A stretch of DNA of 64,000 bases from Arenimonas caeni (GTDB taxonomy: Bacteria; Pseudomonadota; Gammaproteobacteria; Xanthomonadales; Xanthomonadaceae). The stretch is from NCBI RefSeq assembly GCF_003024235.1, contig NZ_KZ679089.1, forward strand, positions 1-64,000, read 5' to 3'. Below the pieces are notes generated by a model, which saw only the letters and a list, made by a program, of their open reading frames with translations, was not told the origin of the DNA and made no database searches. The translations under genes were made by a program, and so were the position numbers. Shown in pieces: positions 1-9,424 of the stretch (position 1 is the stretch's first letter; every line of letters begins with the position of its first letter).

Positions 1-396
1 CGGCTCGCTCGCCCTCGGGCTTGCGGGAGCTGGCCGGGGCGCGGGCGTGGCAACCGATGGCGCCGCCCGTGCGGACACCGGCTCGCCAGCCGGTGCCTCC
101 ACGGCCGCGGCCGGGACAGGCGCCGCGGTCGTCGGCGGGCTCGCGCCCGCGTCGGTCGGCGAGGGCGGGGCAACGACCACCTCGGCCTCTGCCGGCGCGG
201 CCTGCCCGCGCGACCACTCGCGCCAGCCGAACACGGCCAGCACGACCAGCAGCAAGGCCGCCAGCGCATAGGCCCAGGCGGGGGTGCCTTCGCGCCGCGC
301 CCGCACCAGCGGGGCCTGTTCGACGAACAGGCCGGGCGCCTGCCCGCGCTGGCGCTCGGCCTCGGACTTCTTCAGGGCGTCGAGGATCAGCGACAT
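1..396 (-). CDS. gspB: GspB-like type II secretion accessory protein (partial, C-terminus off the left edge)
   Basis: The reading frame is open from the ATG at 396 to the window edge, giving 132 residues with no stop. The protein starts MSLILDALKKSEAERQRGQ, the hallmark N-terminus of GspB/ExeB proteins. A single membrane segment (about residues 40-57) follows, then a Pro/Ala-rich periplasmic linker typical of ExeB before its C-terminal domain, which is outside the window. Its ATG overlaps the stop of the ExeA gene by one base (TGATG), so the two are translationally coupled. ExeA-ExeB is known in Aeromonas as the inner-membrane complex that helps insert the secretin through peptidoglycan; that role is inferred here. 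Confidence 0.85.
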   Translation of the reverse strand, partial: MSLILDALKKSEAERQRGQAPGLFVEQAPLVRARREGTPAWAYALAALLLVVLAVFGWREWSRGQAAPAEAEVVVAPPSPTDAGASPPTTAAPVPAAAVEAPAGEPVSARAAPSVATPAPRPAPASPRASEP

Positions 397-2003
397 CAGT
401 CCAGCACCCGGCGCAGGCGCGGGCCTTCGTTCTCGCGCGCCGACAGCGCCAGCAGGGTTTCCGGGCCCACCACGCCGTCGGGCGCCAGGCCGTTGGCTTC
501 CTGCAGGCGACGGACCGCGGCGAGGCTGGCGCCGTCGAGCACGGCCGGGCCGGCCTCGGGCGACTGCAGGCCGATGCGGTCGCGCAGGCGGTCGTGGATC
601 CAGTCCACGGCCGGGCCGCTGTCGCCGGGGGCGGGCGCCGGCATCAGGAAGTCGGGGCCGCGCCAGAGCGCGGCGTAGTCGCCGGTCCAGGCGCGCTCGA
701 GCGCCAGCCGGTCGGTATCGAAGCGGCCACCGCCGAGCCACAGCCGCACGCGCACCGCGTCGGCGCCCAGCAGCAGCGCCCACGCTTCGCCGTCGGCGGA
801 CTGCAGCCGCAGCAGCGCCGGGCGGCCCAGCGCCGCGAGCTTGCCGAGCGTGGCGCGGCCGCGCAGGCAGTAAAGGCCCGGCGCCAGCACCGGCGGGCAG
901 GCCTGGGCGCGATCGATGGTGGTTTCCTGCGCACGCACCGTCCACAGGCCGAGCAGCTGGCCCCAGGCCGGCTGGGCGGAGCCGCTGCCCAGGCGGATGC
1001 GCGCACCGAGTTCCTCGCCGGGCAGGTAGGGCACCACGGGCGGTGGCGGCGCGGCTTCGGAGGTCGTCGCGGCCGGTGTTGGGGTCGGCGCGGGCGGGCT
1101 GCGGTCGCGCAGGGCCAGCGACACCGCCACCAGCGCCAGCACCGCCGCCACGCCCCAGGCCAGGTTGAACTTCGGCAGGCGCGACAGCCTGGGCGCCAGC
1201 GCCTCGCGCGCGGCGCGGTCGACCCAGCGTTCGCCCAGCTGCGCTTCGTCGTGGGCATAGCCGGCCAGCAGCGCGCGCTCGGCGATGATGTTCACCAGCC
1301 GCGGCACGCCGCCGGAATGGTGGTGGATGCGCTTGATCGCCAGCTTGGTGAAGGGGAAGCGCTTGCCGCCGGCCACCGCGAACCGGTGCCGCAGGTAGGC
1401 CTCGGTCTCGGCCGCGTCCATCGGCGTGAGGTGGAAGCGCGCGGTGACGCGCTGGGCCAGCTGGCGCAGGTCCTCGCGCGCCAGCAGTTCGCGCAGCTCC
1501 GGCTGGCCCAGCAGCAGGATCTGCAGCAGCTTCTGGGTCGGCGTCTCGAGGTTGGTGAGCAGGCGCACCTGCTCGAGCGCCTCGGCGCTGAGGTTCTGCG
1601 CCTCGTCGATGATCAGCACCACGCGCAGGCCCTGGGCGTAGGCGTCGAGCAGGTAGTGGTTGAGTGCGTCGACCAGGGCCTTGAGGCTGCCCTTGCGGCC
1701 GGCGGTGTCGATGCGCAGTTCCTCGCAGATCGTCTCGAGCAGCTCGACCGGGCTCAGCCGCGGGTTGAGCACCAGCGCCACGCGCACGTTCTCGGGCAGC
1801 TGTTCGAGCAGCAGGCGGCAGAGCGTGGTCTTGCCGGTGCCGACTTCGCCGGTGAGCTGCACGAAGCCGCCGCCGCCGCCCTGGCCGATGCCGAAAAGCA
1901 GGTGCGCGAGCGCGTCCCGGTGCCGTTCGCCCAGGTAGACGAAGCGAGGGTCCGGGGTGATCGAGAACGGCGGCTCGTCCAGGCCGTAGTGCTCGAGGTA
2001 CAT
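396..2003 (-). CDS. exeA: ExeA/GspA-type AAA ATPase with peptidoglycan-binding domain
   Basis: Cytoplasmic ATPase of the ExeAB complex, 535 aa. The chosen start is the ATG giving MYLEHYGLDEPPF, the conserved beginning of this family; a longer frame to 2039 adds 12 residues without family character. Walker A is TGEVGTGKTT (about 51-60), Walker B VVLIIDEAQNL (about 128-137). A transmembrane segment lies near residues 275-292, followed by a Pro/Thr linker and a C-terminal PG_binding_1 repeat (LQEANGLAPDGVVGPETLLAL). This cytoplasm-membrane-periplasm layout is the standard ExeA arrangement. It is coupled to the downstream gspB. The remaining type II secretion genes are not in the window. Confidence 0.9.
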   Translation of the reverse strand: MYLEHYGLDEPPFSITPDPRFVYLGERHRDALAHLLFGIGQGGGGGFVQLTGEVGTGKTTLCRLLLEQLPENVRVALVLNPRLSPVELLETICEELRIDTAGRKGSLKALVDALNHYLLDAYAQGLRVVLIIDEAQNLSAEALEQVRLLTNLETPTQKLLQILLLGQPELRELLAREDLRQLAQRVTARFHLTPMDAAETEAYLRHRFAVAGGKRFPFTKLAIKRIHHHSGGVPRLVNIIAERALLAGYAHDEAQLGERWVDRAAREALAPRLSRLPKFNLAWGVAAVLALVAVSLALRDRSPPAPTPTPAATTSEAAPPPPVVPYLPGEELGARIRLGSGSAQPAWGQLLGLWTVRAQETTIDRAQACPPVLAPGLYCLRGRATLGKLAALGRPALLRLQSADGEAWALLLGADAVRVRLWLGGGRFDTDRLALERAWTGDYAALWRGPDFLMPAPAPGDSGPAVDWIHDRLRDRIGLQSPEAGPAVLDGASLAAVRRLQEANGLAPDGVVGPETLLALSARENEGPRLRRVLD

Positions 2004-2203
2004 GCGCTTTCCCGCGGGAATGGGCGCCCAGCATGCCATGTCTCCGGCGCGGGCTGGAATCGCGGCATTCCGATCCGCCGCGCGTCGCTTTCCACGCCCG
2101 GGCCATGGCGTGTGCCTACCGGTGCGCAGGACTTACGCCGACGCGACGGCCGGCGCCGCGCGGGAGGCTGGAACGGCGCCATCCCGGCGCGGGAGGAGGA
2201 CCC

Positions 2204-2815
2204 ATGAAGACCATCGTTTCGTTCCTGGCCATGCTGCTGCTGGCCTTGGCCCTGCCGTCGCGCGCGGCGCCGGCCGCAGGCGTGGGCGGCATCGGCGAAG
2301 ACCGGCTGCTCTGCAACCTGCACATCACGGCGGCCGTGCACGAGTCCACGCGCTTCACCGACGACGGCGCCACCCACCTGGTCTGGGAAGACAGCCTGGG
2401 CCGGCGCACCCGGGCCGAACTGCGGGCGGACGGCGCCGTGGTGCTGCGCCTGCCCGATGGCCGCGTGGAGCACCACCCGCCGTCCACGCGCCTGCCCAGC
2501 GAACAGCAGGTGGCCCGCGTCGAGCGGGTGCTGGCCGCGTACCGCGAGCGGGGCGTCGACCTGGTCGGGCGGCGCTTCATCGATCCGGCCGCCGCCCCGG
2601 CACCCACCCCGCCCGACTCCGGCAGCCGGTGGGACAACCGCGATGGCATCTGGGTGATCGTCGATGCCTGCGAAAAGGCGGAGCGCGCCGCCCGCGACAC
2701 CTGCACCTTCGAATGCGGCCAGGAAGGCATGACCGGCTTCTACAAGCCCGGTGAATGCGGGGCCGGCTCGTCCTGCAGCTGTGGCTATGTGCTCGGCGGC
2801 CCGGTGACCCTGTGA
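2204..2815 (+). CDS. Secreted Cys-rich protein of unknown function
   Basis: 203 aa. The start is fixed by a strong ribosome binding site (GGGAGGAGGA, 2191-2200) four bases before the ATG; the longer open frame upstream lacks one. Residues 1-20 are a classic signal peptide ending near SRAAPA. The mature protein has a hydrophilic N-terminal half and a C-terminal segment rich in cysteine (DACEKAE, DTCTFECG, GECGAGSSCSCGY), suggesting disulphide bonds in the periplasm or outside the cell. I do not recognise the family. It is transcribed away from exeA and towards putA, and is followed by a strong hairpin at 2821-2848, so it is probably a single-gene transcript. Confidence 0.75.
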   Translation: MKTIVSFLAMLLLALALPSRAAPAAGVGGIGEDRLLCNLHITAAVHESTRFTDDGATHLVWEDSLGRRTRAELRADGAVVLRLPDGRVEHHPPSTRLPSEQQVARVERVLAAYRERGVDLVGRRFIDPAAAPAPTPPDSGSRWDNRDGIWVIVDACEKAERAARDTCTFECGQEGMTGFYKPGECGAGSSCSCGYVLGGPVTL

Positions 2816-2820
2816 GGCAG

Positions 2821-2848
2821 GCGACCCTCCCGGCGACGGGAGGGTCGC
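2821..2848. terminator. Hairpin between convergent genes
   Basis: A perfect 11-bp inverted repeat (GCGACCCTCCC / GGGAGGGTCGC) with a 6-nt loop, three bases after the stop of the secreted protein and 13 bases before the putA stop. There is no T run on either side, so intrinsic termination is uncertain. It may protect mRNA 3' ends or act with Rho. Confidence 0.5.
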
Positions 2849-2861
2849 GTCGCGCGCCGGC

Positions 2862-5800
2862 TCAGTCGTCGAGCGTGAGCAGCGAGGCGTTGCCGCCGGC
2901 CGCGGTGGTGTTGACGGTGACCGTGCGCTCGGTGACGAAGCGCAGCAGGTAGTGCGGGCCGCCGGCCTTCGGGCCGGTGCCGCTCAGGCCTTCGCCGCCG
3001 AAGGGTTGCACGCCCACCACGGCGCCGACCTGGTTGCGGTTGACGTAGCAGTTGCCCACGCGCACGGTGCTGGCGATCTTCTCCACCGTCGCGTCGATGC
3101 GCGAGTGGATGCCCAGCGTGAGGCCATAGCCGGTGGCGTTGATGTCGGCCAGCACCTTGTCCAGCTCGCTGGCCTGGTAGCGCACCACGTGCAGCACCGG
3201 GCCGAACACTTCGCGGGTGAGCTGCGAGAGCGAGGACAGCTCGTAGGCGCGCGGCGCGAAGAAGCAGCCGTGGGCGGTCGCTTCGGGCAGCTTCACTTCC
3301 TTGATCAGCTTCGCTTCCCGGTCCATGCGCGCGGCGTGCTCGGCCAGCACCTTGCGGGCGTCTTCGTCGATCACCGGGCCGACGTCGGTGCTCAGCAGGG
3401 CTGGGTCGCCCACCGCCAGCTCGTCCATGGCGCCGGCGAGCATGGCGACCACCTTGTCGGCGATGTCGGCCTGCACGAACAGCACGCGCGCCGCGGAGCA
3501 GCGCTGGCCGGCCGAATCGAAGGCCGAGGTCATGGCGTCCTTCACCAGCTGCTCGGGCAGGGCCGAGGAGTCGGCGATGAGCGCGTTCTGGCCGCCGGTT
3601 TCGGCGATCAGGGTGGCGATGGGCGCGTTGCGCGCGGCCAGGGCGCGGTTGATCGCCCAGGCCGTTTCGGTCGAGCCGGTGAAGCACACGCCGGCCACGC
3701 GCGGGTCGCGGGTGAGCGCCGCGCCGACGGTGGCGCCGTCGCCGGGCAGCAGCTGCAGCACGTCCTTGGGCACGCCGGCTTCGTGCAGCAGCTGCGTGGC
3801 CAGGAAGGCGGTGAGCGTGGTCTGTTCGGCGGGCTTGGCCAGCACGCTGTTGCCGGCGGCGAGCGCCGCGGCCACCTGGCCGATGAAGATGGCCAGCGGG
3901 AAGTTCCAGGGGCTGATGCAGACGAACGCGCCGCGGCCGTGCAGCCACAGCTCGTTCGACTCGCCGGTGGGGCCCGGCAGCTTCTCGGGCTGGGCCAGCA
4001 GCTTGCGCGCCTGCATGGCGTAGTAGCGCAGGAAGTCCACCGCCTCGCGCACTTCGGCCACGGAGGCGGCCAGCGACTTGCCGGCCTCCTTCACGCAGAT
4101 GGCGATGTACTGCGGCAGGCGCTGTTCGAGCAGGTCGGCGGCGTGTTCGAGGATGAGCGCGCGGCTGGCGGCCGGGGTGCGGTCCCAGCCGGGCTGGGCG
4201 GCGATGGCGTTGGCCAGGGCCTTCTCGACGGTGGCCGTGTCGGCCGCCAGGTATTCGCCCACGCGCTCGCGGCGGTCGGCCGGGTTGGTCACCGGCACCG
4301 TCGCGCCCGAGGCCGCGGCGCCCGGCACCAGCGGCATGGCCGAGACCGGCTTGAGCGCGGCGTTGATCTCGCGCGCGAGGGTGGCGAGGGTTTCGTCGTT
4401 GGCGAGGTTGGCGCCCATGGAATTGTTCCTGTCTTCGCCTGCGGCCCGGTACAGGTCGCGCGGCAGGGGGATGCGGGTGTGCGGCTTGCTGGCGTAACCG
4501 GCCACGGTGGCCACCGGGTCGGCCACCAGTTCGGCGGCCGGCAGCGATTCGTCGGTGATGCGGTTGACGAAGCTGGAGTTGGCGCCGTTCTCGAGCAGGC
4601 GGCGCACCAGGTAGGGCAGCAGGTCCTCGTGCGAACCCACCGGCGCGTAGACGCGGCAGGGCACGCCCAGCCGGTCGGCCGGGATCACTTCGGCGTAGAG
4701 GTCGTCGCCCATGCCGTGCAGCTTCTGGTACTCGAAGCGGGCGCCGCCGGCGTAGTGGTGGATGGCCGCGATGGTGTGCGCGTTGTGGGTGGCGAACATC
4801 GGGTAGATGGCGTCGGACGCCGCCAGCATTCGCCGCGCGCAGGCCAGGTAGCTCACGTCGGTGTTGGCCTTGCGGGTGAACACCGGGTAGCCCAGGTAAC
4901 CCTCGGCCTGGGCCTTCTTGACCTCGCTGTCCCAGTAGGCGCCCTTGACCAGACGCATCGGGATGCGGCGGCCGCCGCGGCGGGCCAGGTCGGCGATGAA
5001 GTCGATCACGGCCGGTGCGCGCTTCTGGTAGGCCTGCACCGCCAGGCCGTAACCCTCCCAGCCGTCGAGCGATGGATCGGCGTAGGCGCCGGCGATCACG
5101 TCCAGGCTCAGTTCCAGGCGCTCGGACTCTTCGGCGTCGATGGTGAAGCCGATGCCCTGGTCGCGCGCCAGCTGCGCCAGCTCAAGCACGCGCGGGGTCA
5201 GTTCGGCCTGCACGCGGGCGCGCTTGGCCAGCTCGTAGCGCGGGTGCAGGGCCGAGAGCTTGACCGAGATCGAGGGCGCCGCGAGCACGTCGGGGTAGGG
5301 GCCGCCGGCGCCGATCGCGGCGATGGCGTCGCGGTAGGCGCGGAAATAGCGGTCGGCGTCGGCCTGGGTGAAGGCGGCCTCGCCGAGCATGTCGAACGAA
5401 TACAGGTACTTGGCCTGCTCGCCCTTGCGGCTGCGCTCGAGCGCCTCGGCGATGGTGCGGCCCATGACGAACTGGTGGCCCATGATGCGCATGGCCTGGC
5501 GCACGGCCAGGCGGATGGCCGGTTCGCCGGCGCGGCCGACCAGGCGGCGGAAGGCGCCGATGGCGTTGCGGCGGGTTTCCTCGGCCAGGTTGACCATGCG
5601 GCCGGTCAGCATCAGGCCCCAGGTGGAGGCGTTGACCAGCACCGAGCTCGACTGGCCCATGTGGCGGTCCCAGTCGGCGTCGCCGAGCTTGTCGCGGATG
5701 AGCTTGTCGGCGGTGGCGCGGTCGGGGATGCGCAGCAGGGCCTCGGCCACACACATCAGCAGCACGCCTTCCTCGCTGGACAGGTCGTACTGGCGCATGA

Positions 5801-6017
5801 AGGCCTCGACCATGCCCGGGTCGGCGGCCCGGATGCGGGTGCGGCCCACCAGGGCCTCGGCCGTGGCCTGCACCCGGGCCTGTTCGTCGGCCGGCAGGCG
5901 GGCCTGGTCGAGCAGCCCGGCCAGGTGTTCGGCTTCGTCGCGGTGGTAGGCCGCGGTGATCCGGGCGCGCAGTTCGGACGGCTCGCCGGGGAGTTCAGGG
6001 CTCAGGATCGGGGTCAC
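2862..6017 (-). CDS. putA: Bifunctional proline dehydrogenase / P5C dehydrogenase PutA
   Basis: Oxidises proline to glutamate in two steps: FAD-dependent proline dehydrogenase, then NAD-dependent pyrroline-5-carboxylate dehydrogenase. The PRODH barrel fills the N-terminal half (note RLVKGAYWDSEVKKAQ). The aldehyde dehydrogenase half carries the active-site Glu in AETGGQN (about E806) and the nucleophile in SAGQRCSAARV (C840). At about 1051 aa it matches PutA proteins without the N-terminal ribbon-helix-helix repressor domain, so it should not regulate its own gene. The GTG at 6017 is chosen because the resulting TPILSPELPGEP looks like related N-termini. The frame extends to an ATG at 6116 (1084 aa), but those 33 residues are low-complexity, and neither start has a clear ribosome binding site. 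Confidence 0.93.
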   Translation of the reverse strand: MTPILSPELPGEPSELRARITAAYHRDEAEHLAGLLDQARLPADEQARVQATAEALVGRTRIRAADPGMVEAFMRQYDLSSEEGVLLMCVAEALLRIPDRATADKLIRDKLGDADWDRHMGQSSSVLVNASTWGLMLTGRMVNLAEETRRNAIGAFRRLVGRAGEPAIRLAVRQAMRIMGHQFVMGRTIAEALERSRKGEQAKYLYSFDMLGEAAFTQADADRYFRAYRDAIAAIGAGGPYPDVLAAPSISVKLSALHPRYELAKRARVQAELTPRVLELAQLARDQGIGFTIDAEESERLELSLDVIAGAYADPSLDGWEGYGLAVQAYQKRAPAVIDFIADLARRGGRRIPMRLVKGAYWDSEVKKAQAEGYLGYPVFTRKANTDVSYLACARRMLAASDAIYPMFATHNAHTIAAIHHYAGGARFEYQKLHGMGDDLYAEVIPADRLGVPCRVYAPVGSHEDLLPYLVRRLLENGANSSFVNRITDESLPAAELVADPVATVAGYASKPHTRIPLPRDLYRAAGEDRNNSMGANLANDETLATLAREINAALKPVSAMPLVPGAAASGATVPVTNPADRRERVGEYLAADTATVEKALANAIAAQPGWDRTPAASRALILEHAADLLEQRLPQYIAICVKEAGKSLAASVAEVREAVDFLRYYAMQARKLLAQPEKLPGPTGESNELWLHGRGAFVCISPWNFPLAIFIGQVAAALAAGNSVLAKPAEQTTLTAFLATQLLHEAGVPKDVLQLLPGDGATVGAALTRDPRVAGVCFTGSTETAWAINRALAARNAPIATLIAETGGQNALIADSSALPEQLVKDAMTSAFDSAGQRCSAARVLFVQADIADKVVAMLAGAMDELAVGDPALLSTDVGPVIDEDARKVLAEHAARMDREAKLIKEVKLPEATAHGCFFAPRAYELSSLSQLTREVFGPVLHVVRYQASELDKVLADINATGYGLTLGIHSRIDATVEKIASTVRVGNCYVNRNQVGAVVGVQPFGGEGLSGTGPKAGGPHYLLRFVTERTVTVNTTAAGGNASLLTLDD

Positions 6018-6131
6018 GGGGGTCCAGGCTGGCGGGCGCGGGGCGCGCGAGAACGCGAATTCTAAGGCCCCCGAGAGGGGGGGGGAAGCCGTGGCCCCCG
6101 GGGGGCGGGCAGGCATCGCCCGGGTTTCGGC

Positions 6132-6161
6132 TTGCCCCCCTGTCGCGGGGGTAGCTAAAAT
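6132..6161 (+). promoter_or_regulatory. Probable sigma-70 promoter for the DUF2244-cox operon
   Basis: TTGCCC (6132-6137), an 18-bp spacer and TAAAAT (6156-6161) stand out as an A/T-rich island in the divergent gap between putA and the DUF2244 gene. Transcription would start around 6168, leaving a short leader with GGAGA before the GTG at 6194. This is consensus matching by eye only. Confidence 0.4.
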
Positions 6162-6193
6162 CCCTCGGTTCTAGCTGGTCGCGGAGAATCCGC

Positions 6194-6703
6194 GTGATCG
6201 AGCTCGAAGTTACGGTGCCGTCCGGCCCCGGGGCCCGTCTGGTGCTCCGGCCGCGGCGCGCCATGACGGCGGGCCAGTTCACCGGGTTGTTCGTGGCCCT
6301 GTCGCTGGCCGCCTTCACGGTGGCCTGTTTCGCCTGGTGGAGCCAGGGCAACGTCCTTGCCCCGGTCTTCGCCTTGCTGGACGCGGCCTTCATCGCGGCG
6401 GTGCTGCGATGGGTGTGGCGCCAGGGCGAACGCTTCGAGGTGATCGCGGTCGATCCGCGCCATCTGGAAGTGCGGCGCTCGGCCCAGTCAGGGCCGGCCT
6501 TCGAGGCGCATCCGTACTGGGTGCGGGTTTCGGTGGCCGGCGCAGAAGGCCGGGAGCGGGTACTGTTGGGCTCGCAGGGCCGGCAGGTCGAGGTTGGCTC
6601 CTTCCTGCCACCGGGGGAGCGCCTGGAACTCGCGGCAAGGTTGAAAGAATTGCTGGCATCGGCCTCGGGCCGGTGCCGGGACCAAGACCACACGTTGGGG
6701 TAA
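6194..6703 (+). CDS. DUF2244 membrane protein, first gene of the cytochrome oxidase operon
   Basis: 169 aa, starting at a GTG preceded by GGAGA (6183-6187). Two hydrophobic segments (about residues 28-48 and 53-70) precede a soluble C-terminal half with a beta-rich pattern (WVRVSVAGAEGRERVLLGSQGRQVEVG). This matches DUF2244 proteins, which commonly sit at the start of proteobacterial aa3 oxidase clusters. The stop lies six bases before coxB, so the two are probably cotranscribed. A role in oxidase biogenesis is inferred from position; no biochemical function is known to me. Confidence 0.8.
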   Translation: MIELEVTVPSGPGARLVLRPRRAMTAGQFTGLFVALSLAAFTVACFAWWSQGNVLAPVFALLDAAFIAAVLRWVWRQGERFEVIAVDPRHLEVRRSAQSGPAFEAHPYWVRVSVAGAEGRERVLLGSQGRQVEVGSFLPPGERLELAARLKELLASASGRCRDQDHTLG

Positions 6704-6709
6704 GTTCGG

Positions 6710-7594
6710 ATGAATGCGAAGAAAGCAAGCGCCATCGCCGCCAAGGCCGCCACCGGCCTGCTGGCCGCCATGGCCAGTGTCTCGGCCTGGGCCGACAGCG
6801 AGCCGGTCCGCTGGCAGCTGAACATGCCCGAGGGCGTCACCCGCACCGCGGAGAACGCCTACAGCATGCACATGCTGATGCTGTGGATCTGCGTGGTCAT
6901 CGGCGTCGCCGTGTTCGGCGCGATGGCCGTGGCCATGTTCAAGTTCCGCAAGTCGAAGGGCGCCAAGCCCGACGTGTCGTTCACCCACAGCACCAAGCTG
7001 GAGATCATCTGGACCGTCATCCCGGTCATCATCCTGGTGGTGATGGCGGTGCCGGCCACCAGCATGGTGATCGAGCAGTACGACACCCGCGGCCACGAGA
7101 TGACCGTGAAGGTCACCGGCTACCAGTGGATGTGGCGCTACGAGATCGTCGGCGAGGACGTGAACTTCATCTCCCGCCTCGACCGCGAGTCCGACCGCAT
7201 CCGCCAGAGCGGCGAGCGTCCGGACCCGGCCCTCGTCCCGCACTACCTGCGCGACGTCGACAACCCGCTGGTGCTGCCTACCGACACCAAGATCCGCCTG
7301 GTGATGACCGCCGACGACGTCATCCACTCCTGGTGGGTGCCGGCGCTGGGCTGGAAGCAGGACGCCATCCCCGGAATCATCAACGAAGCCTGGACCGAGA
7401 TCAGCGAGCCGGGCACCTACCGCGGCGTCTGCGCCGAGCTGTGCGGCAAGGACCACGGCTTCATGCCGATCGTCGTCAAGGCCGTGCCGCGCGCGGAATA
7501 CGAGGCCTGGCTGACCGCGCACAAGGCCGGTGACCTGGCCGAAGCCGCCCGCATCGCCGCCACCGCCCCGGCCCAGGCCGGCGGCGAAGGCTGA
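6710..7594 (+). CDS. coxB: Cytochrome c oxidase subunit II
   Basis: Subunit II of the aa3-type oxidase: takes electrons from cytochrome c through its dinuclear CuA centre and passes them to heme a. 294 aa. A cleavable signal peptide (to about residue 29) is followed by two transmembrane helices (about 54-76 and 98-118). The aromatic patch is YQWMWRYE (138-145). The CuA ligands are all present: H206 in VIHSWW and [12 protein letters not shown] with C241, C245, H249 and M252. There is no C-terminal heme c domain, so it is a plain CoxB rather than a caa3 subunit. It is followed 26 bases later by coxA. Confidence 0.97.
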   Translation: MNAKKASAIAAKAATGLLAAMASVSAWADSEPVRWQLNMPEGVTRTAENAYSMHMLMLWICVVIGVAVFGAMAVAMFKFRKSKGAKPDVSFTHSTKLEIIWTVIPVIILVVMAVPATSMVIEQYDTRGHEMTVKVTGYQWMWRYEIVGEDVNFISRLDRESDRIRQSGERPDPALVPHYLRDVDNPLVLPTDTKIRLVMTADDVIHSWWVPALGWKQDAIPGIINEAWTEISEPGTYRGVCAELCGKDHGFMPIVVKAVPRAEYEAWLTAHKAGDLAEAARIAATAPAQAGGEG

Positions 7595-7620
7595 GCAGAA
7601 CACTGAGAGAGGCACGAGAA

Positions 7621-9249
7621 ATGGCACACGTTGACGCCCACGCCGACCACCACGGCGAGCACAAGCAAAGCTTCTTCCAGCGCTGGTTCTACTCGACCAA
7701 CCACAAGGACATCGGCACCCTCTACCTGGTGTTCTCGCTGGTGATGTTCTTCATCGGCGGTTCGATGGCGCTGGTCATCCGCGCCGAGCTGTTCCAGCCC
7801 GGCCTGCAGCTGGTCGAGCCCGAGTTCTTCAACCAGATGACCACCATGCACGCGCTGGTGATGATCTTCGGCGCGGTCATGCCGGCCTTCGTGGGCCTGG
7901 CCAACTGGATGATCCCGCTGCAGATCGGCGCCCCGGACATGGCGCTGCCGCGCATGAACAACTGGTCCTTCTGGATCATGCCGTTCGCCTTCACCCTGCT
8001 GCTGATGCCGATCATCCTGCAGCTGCTGTTCGGCATCGGTGGCGGCGGCCCGGCCGGCGGCTGGACCCTGTACCCGCCGCTGTCGCTGCAGGGCGGCAAC
8101 TCCACCGCGTTCACCATCTTCGCCATCCACCTGATGGGCATCAGCTCGATCATGGGCGCGATCAACATCATCGCCACCGTGCTCAACATGCGCGCCCCGG
8201 GCGTCGACCTGCTGAAGATGCCGGTGTTCGCCTGGACCTGGCTGATCACCGCCTTCCTGCTGATCGCCGTGATGCCGGTGCTGGCGGGCGCGGTCACGAT
8301 GCTGCTGACCGACAAGTTCTTCGACACCAGCTTCTTCAACGCCGCCGGTGGCGGTGACCCGGTGATGTACCAGCACATCTTCTGGTTCTTCGGTCACCCC
8401 GAGGTCTACATCATGATCCTGCCGGCCTTCGGCATCGTGTCGGAGATCATCCCGACCTTCAGCCGCAAGCCGCTGTTCGGCTACCAGGCCATGGTGTACG
8501 CCACCGCCGCGATCGCCTTCCTGTCGTTCATCGTCTGGGCCCACCACATGTTCACCGTGGGCATGCCGCTGGGCGGCGAGCTGTACTTCATGTACGCGAC
8601 GATGCTGATCTCGATCCCGACCGGCGTGAAGGTCTTCAACTGGGTCACCACCATGTGGCGTGGTTCGATCAGCTTCGAGACCCCGATGCTGTTCGCGCTG
8701 GGCTTCGTGGTGATGTTCACCATCGGCGGCTTCTCGGGCCTGATGCTCGCGATCGTGCCGGCCGACTACCAGTACCACGACACCTACTTCGTGGTGGCGC
8801 ACTTCCACTACGTGCTCGTCACCGGCGCCGTCTACGGCATCATGGCCGGCGTGTACTACTGGCTGCCGAAGTGGACCGGCCACATGTACAACGAGACCCT
8901 GGGCAAGTGGCACTTCTGGCTGTCCACGATCTTCGTGAACCTGCTGTTCTTCCCGCAGCACTTCCTGGGCCTGGCGGGCATGCAGCGCCGCGTGCCGGAC
9001 TACAACATGGCCTTCGCCGACTTCAACATGTGGTCGACCATCGGCGGCTTCGGCTTCGGCATCAGCCAGCTGCTGTTCGCCTACATCGTCTGGAAGACCG
9101 CCCGTGGCGGCGTCAAGGCCGAGGCTCGCGCCTGGGAAGGCGCCAAGGGCCTGGAGTGGACCGTGCCTTCGCCGGCGCCGCACCACACCTTCACCCTGCC
9201 GCCGGTCATCAAGGACGGCGACCTCGCCCACGGCGACGTGACCCACTGA
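7621..9249 (+). CDS. coxA: Cytochrome c oxidase subunit I
   Basis: Catalytic heme-copper subunit, 542 aa with twelve predicted helices. The low-spin heme ligand is in [12 protein letters not shown], the CuB/His-Tyr site in FGHPEVYI, the further CuB histidines in WAHHMFTVG, and the heme a/a3 histidines in [13 protein letters not shown]. The Glu of GHPEVY places it among A1-type proton-pumping oxidases. A good ribosome binding site (GAGAGAGG) precedes the ATG. It is followed by a stem-loop and the assembly genes for its heme and copper sites. Confidence 0.98.
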   Translation: MAHVDAHADHHGEHKQSFFQRWFYSTNHKDIGTLYLVFSLVMFFIGGSMALVIRAELFQPGLQLVEPEFFNQMTTMHALVMIFGAVMPAFVGLANWMIPLQIGAPDMALPRMNNWSFWIMPFAFTLLLMPIILQLLFGIGGGGPAGGWTLYPPLSLQGGNSTAFTIFAIHLMGISSIMGAINIIATVLNMRAPGVDLLKMPVFAWTWLITAFLLIAVMPVLAGAVTMLLTDKFFDTSFFNAAGGGDPVMYQHIFWFFGHPEVYIMILPAFGIVSEIIPTFSRKPLFGYQAMVYATAAIAFLSFIVWAHHMFTVGMPLGGELYFMYATMLISIPTGVKVFNWVTTMWRGSISFETPMLFALGFVVMFTIGGFSGLMLAIVPADYQYHDTYFVVAHFHYVLVTGAVYGIMAGVYYWLPKWTGHMYNETLGKWHFWLSTIFVNLLFFPQHFLGLAGMQRRVPDYNMAFADFNMWSTIGGFGFGISQLLFAYIVWKTARGGVKAEARAWEGAKGLEWTVPSPAPHHTFTLPPVIKDGDLAHGDVTH

Positions 9250-9258
9250 CGCGAGGCT

Positions 9259-9283
9259 GCGGCGCCCCTGTCCGGGGCGCCGC
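9259..9283. other. Intra-operon stem-loop after coxA
   Basis: A perfect 10-bp stem (GCGGCGCCCC / GGGGCGCCGC) with a 5-nt loop begins nine bases after the coxA stop and ends nine bases before the 43-residue ORF. No T run follows. It could stabilise the coxBA message or reduce transcription into the assembly genes, which are needed in smaller amounts. Confidence 0.5.
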
Positions 9284-9292
9284 GACACCGAC

Positions 9293-9424
9293 ATGACCCA
9301 GCAGCCCACCGCCAGCAAGACCGACGAAACCCGCCGCCGCGGCGTCCGCCGCACGGCCTGGGCGATCGCGATCGTGGCGGTGGGCATCTACGTCGCCTTC
9401 ATGCTCTCTGCGGTGCTGCCATGA
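9293..9424 (+). CDS. Small cytochrome oxidase assembly protein (43 aa)
   Basis: A short gene between coxA and ctaG, translated [17 protein letters not shown] followed by one transmembrane helix (about residues 22-40) ending in MLSAVLP. A polar, basic N-terminus followed by one helix is the form of the tiny oxidase assembly proteins found in this position in proteobacterial clusters. Its TGA overlaps the ctaG ATG (ATGA), so translation is coupled to the copper chaperone. No clear ribosome binding site is visible before its own ATG. The function is inferred from size, topology and place. Confidence 0.75.
   Translation: MTQQPTASKTDETRRRGVRRTAWAIAIVAVGIYVAFMLSAVLP

Noticed and set aside
21-2207. 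Open frame of 728 codons antisense to gspB and exeA
   Set aside because: Pro/Arg/Ala-rich sequence with no recognisable domain; the opposite strand encodes clear ExeA motifs.
2952-6065. Open frame of 1037 codons antisense to putA
   Set aside because: Its protein is repetitive (Gly, Arg, His, Val-rich) with no family motif. It is the antisense shadow expected in high-GC coding DNA, and PutA on the other strand has full catalytic motifs.
6018-6116. First 33 codons of the longest putA frame as real protein
   Set aside because: The residues are low complexity (PARPPGATASPP...) and related PutA proteins, as I recall them, begin close to the TPILSPELP segment. This is not certain, as no ribosome site decides it.
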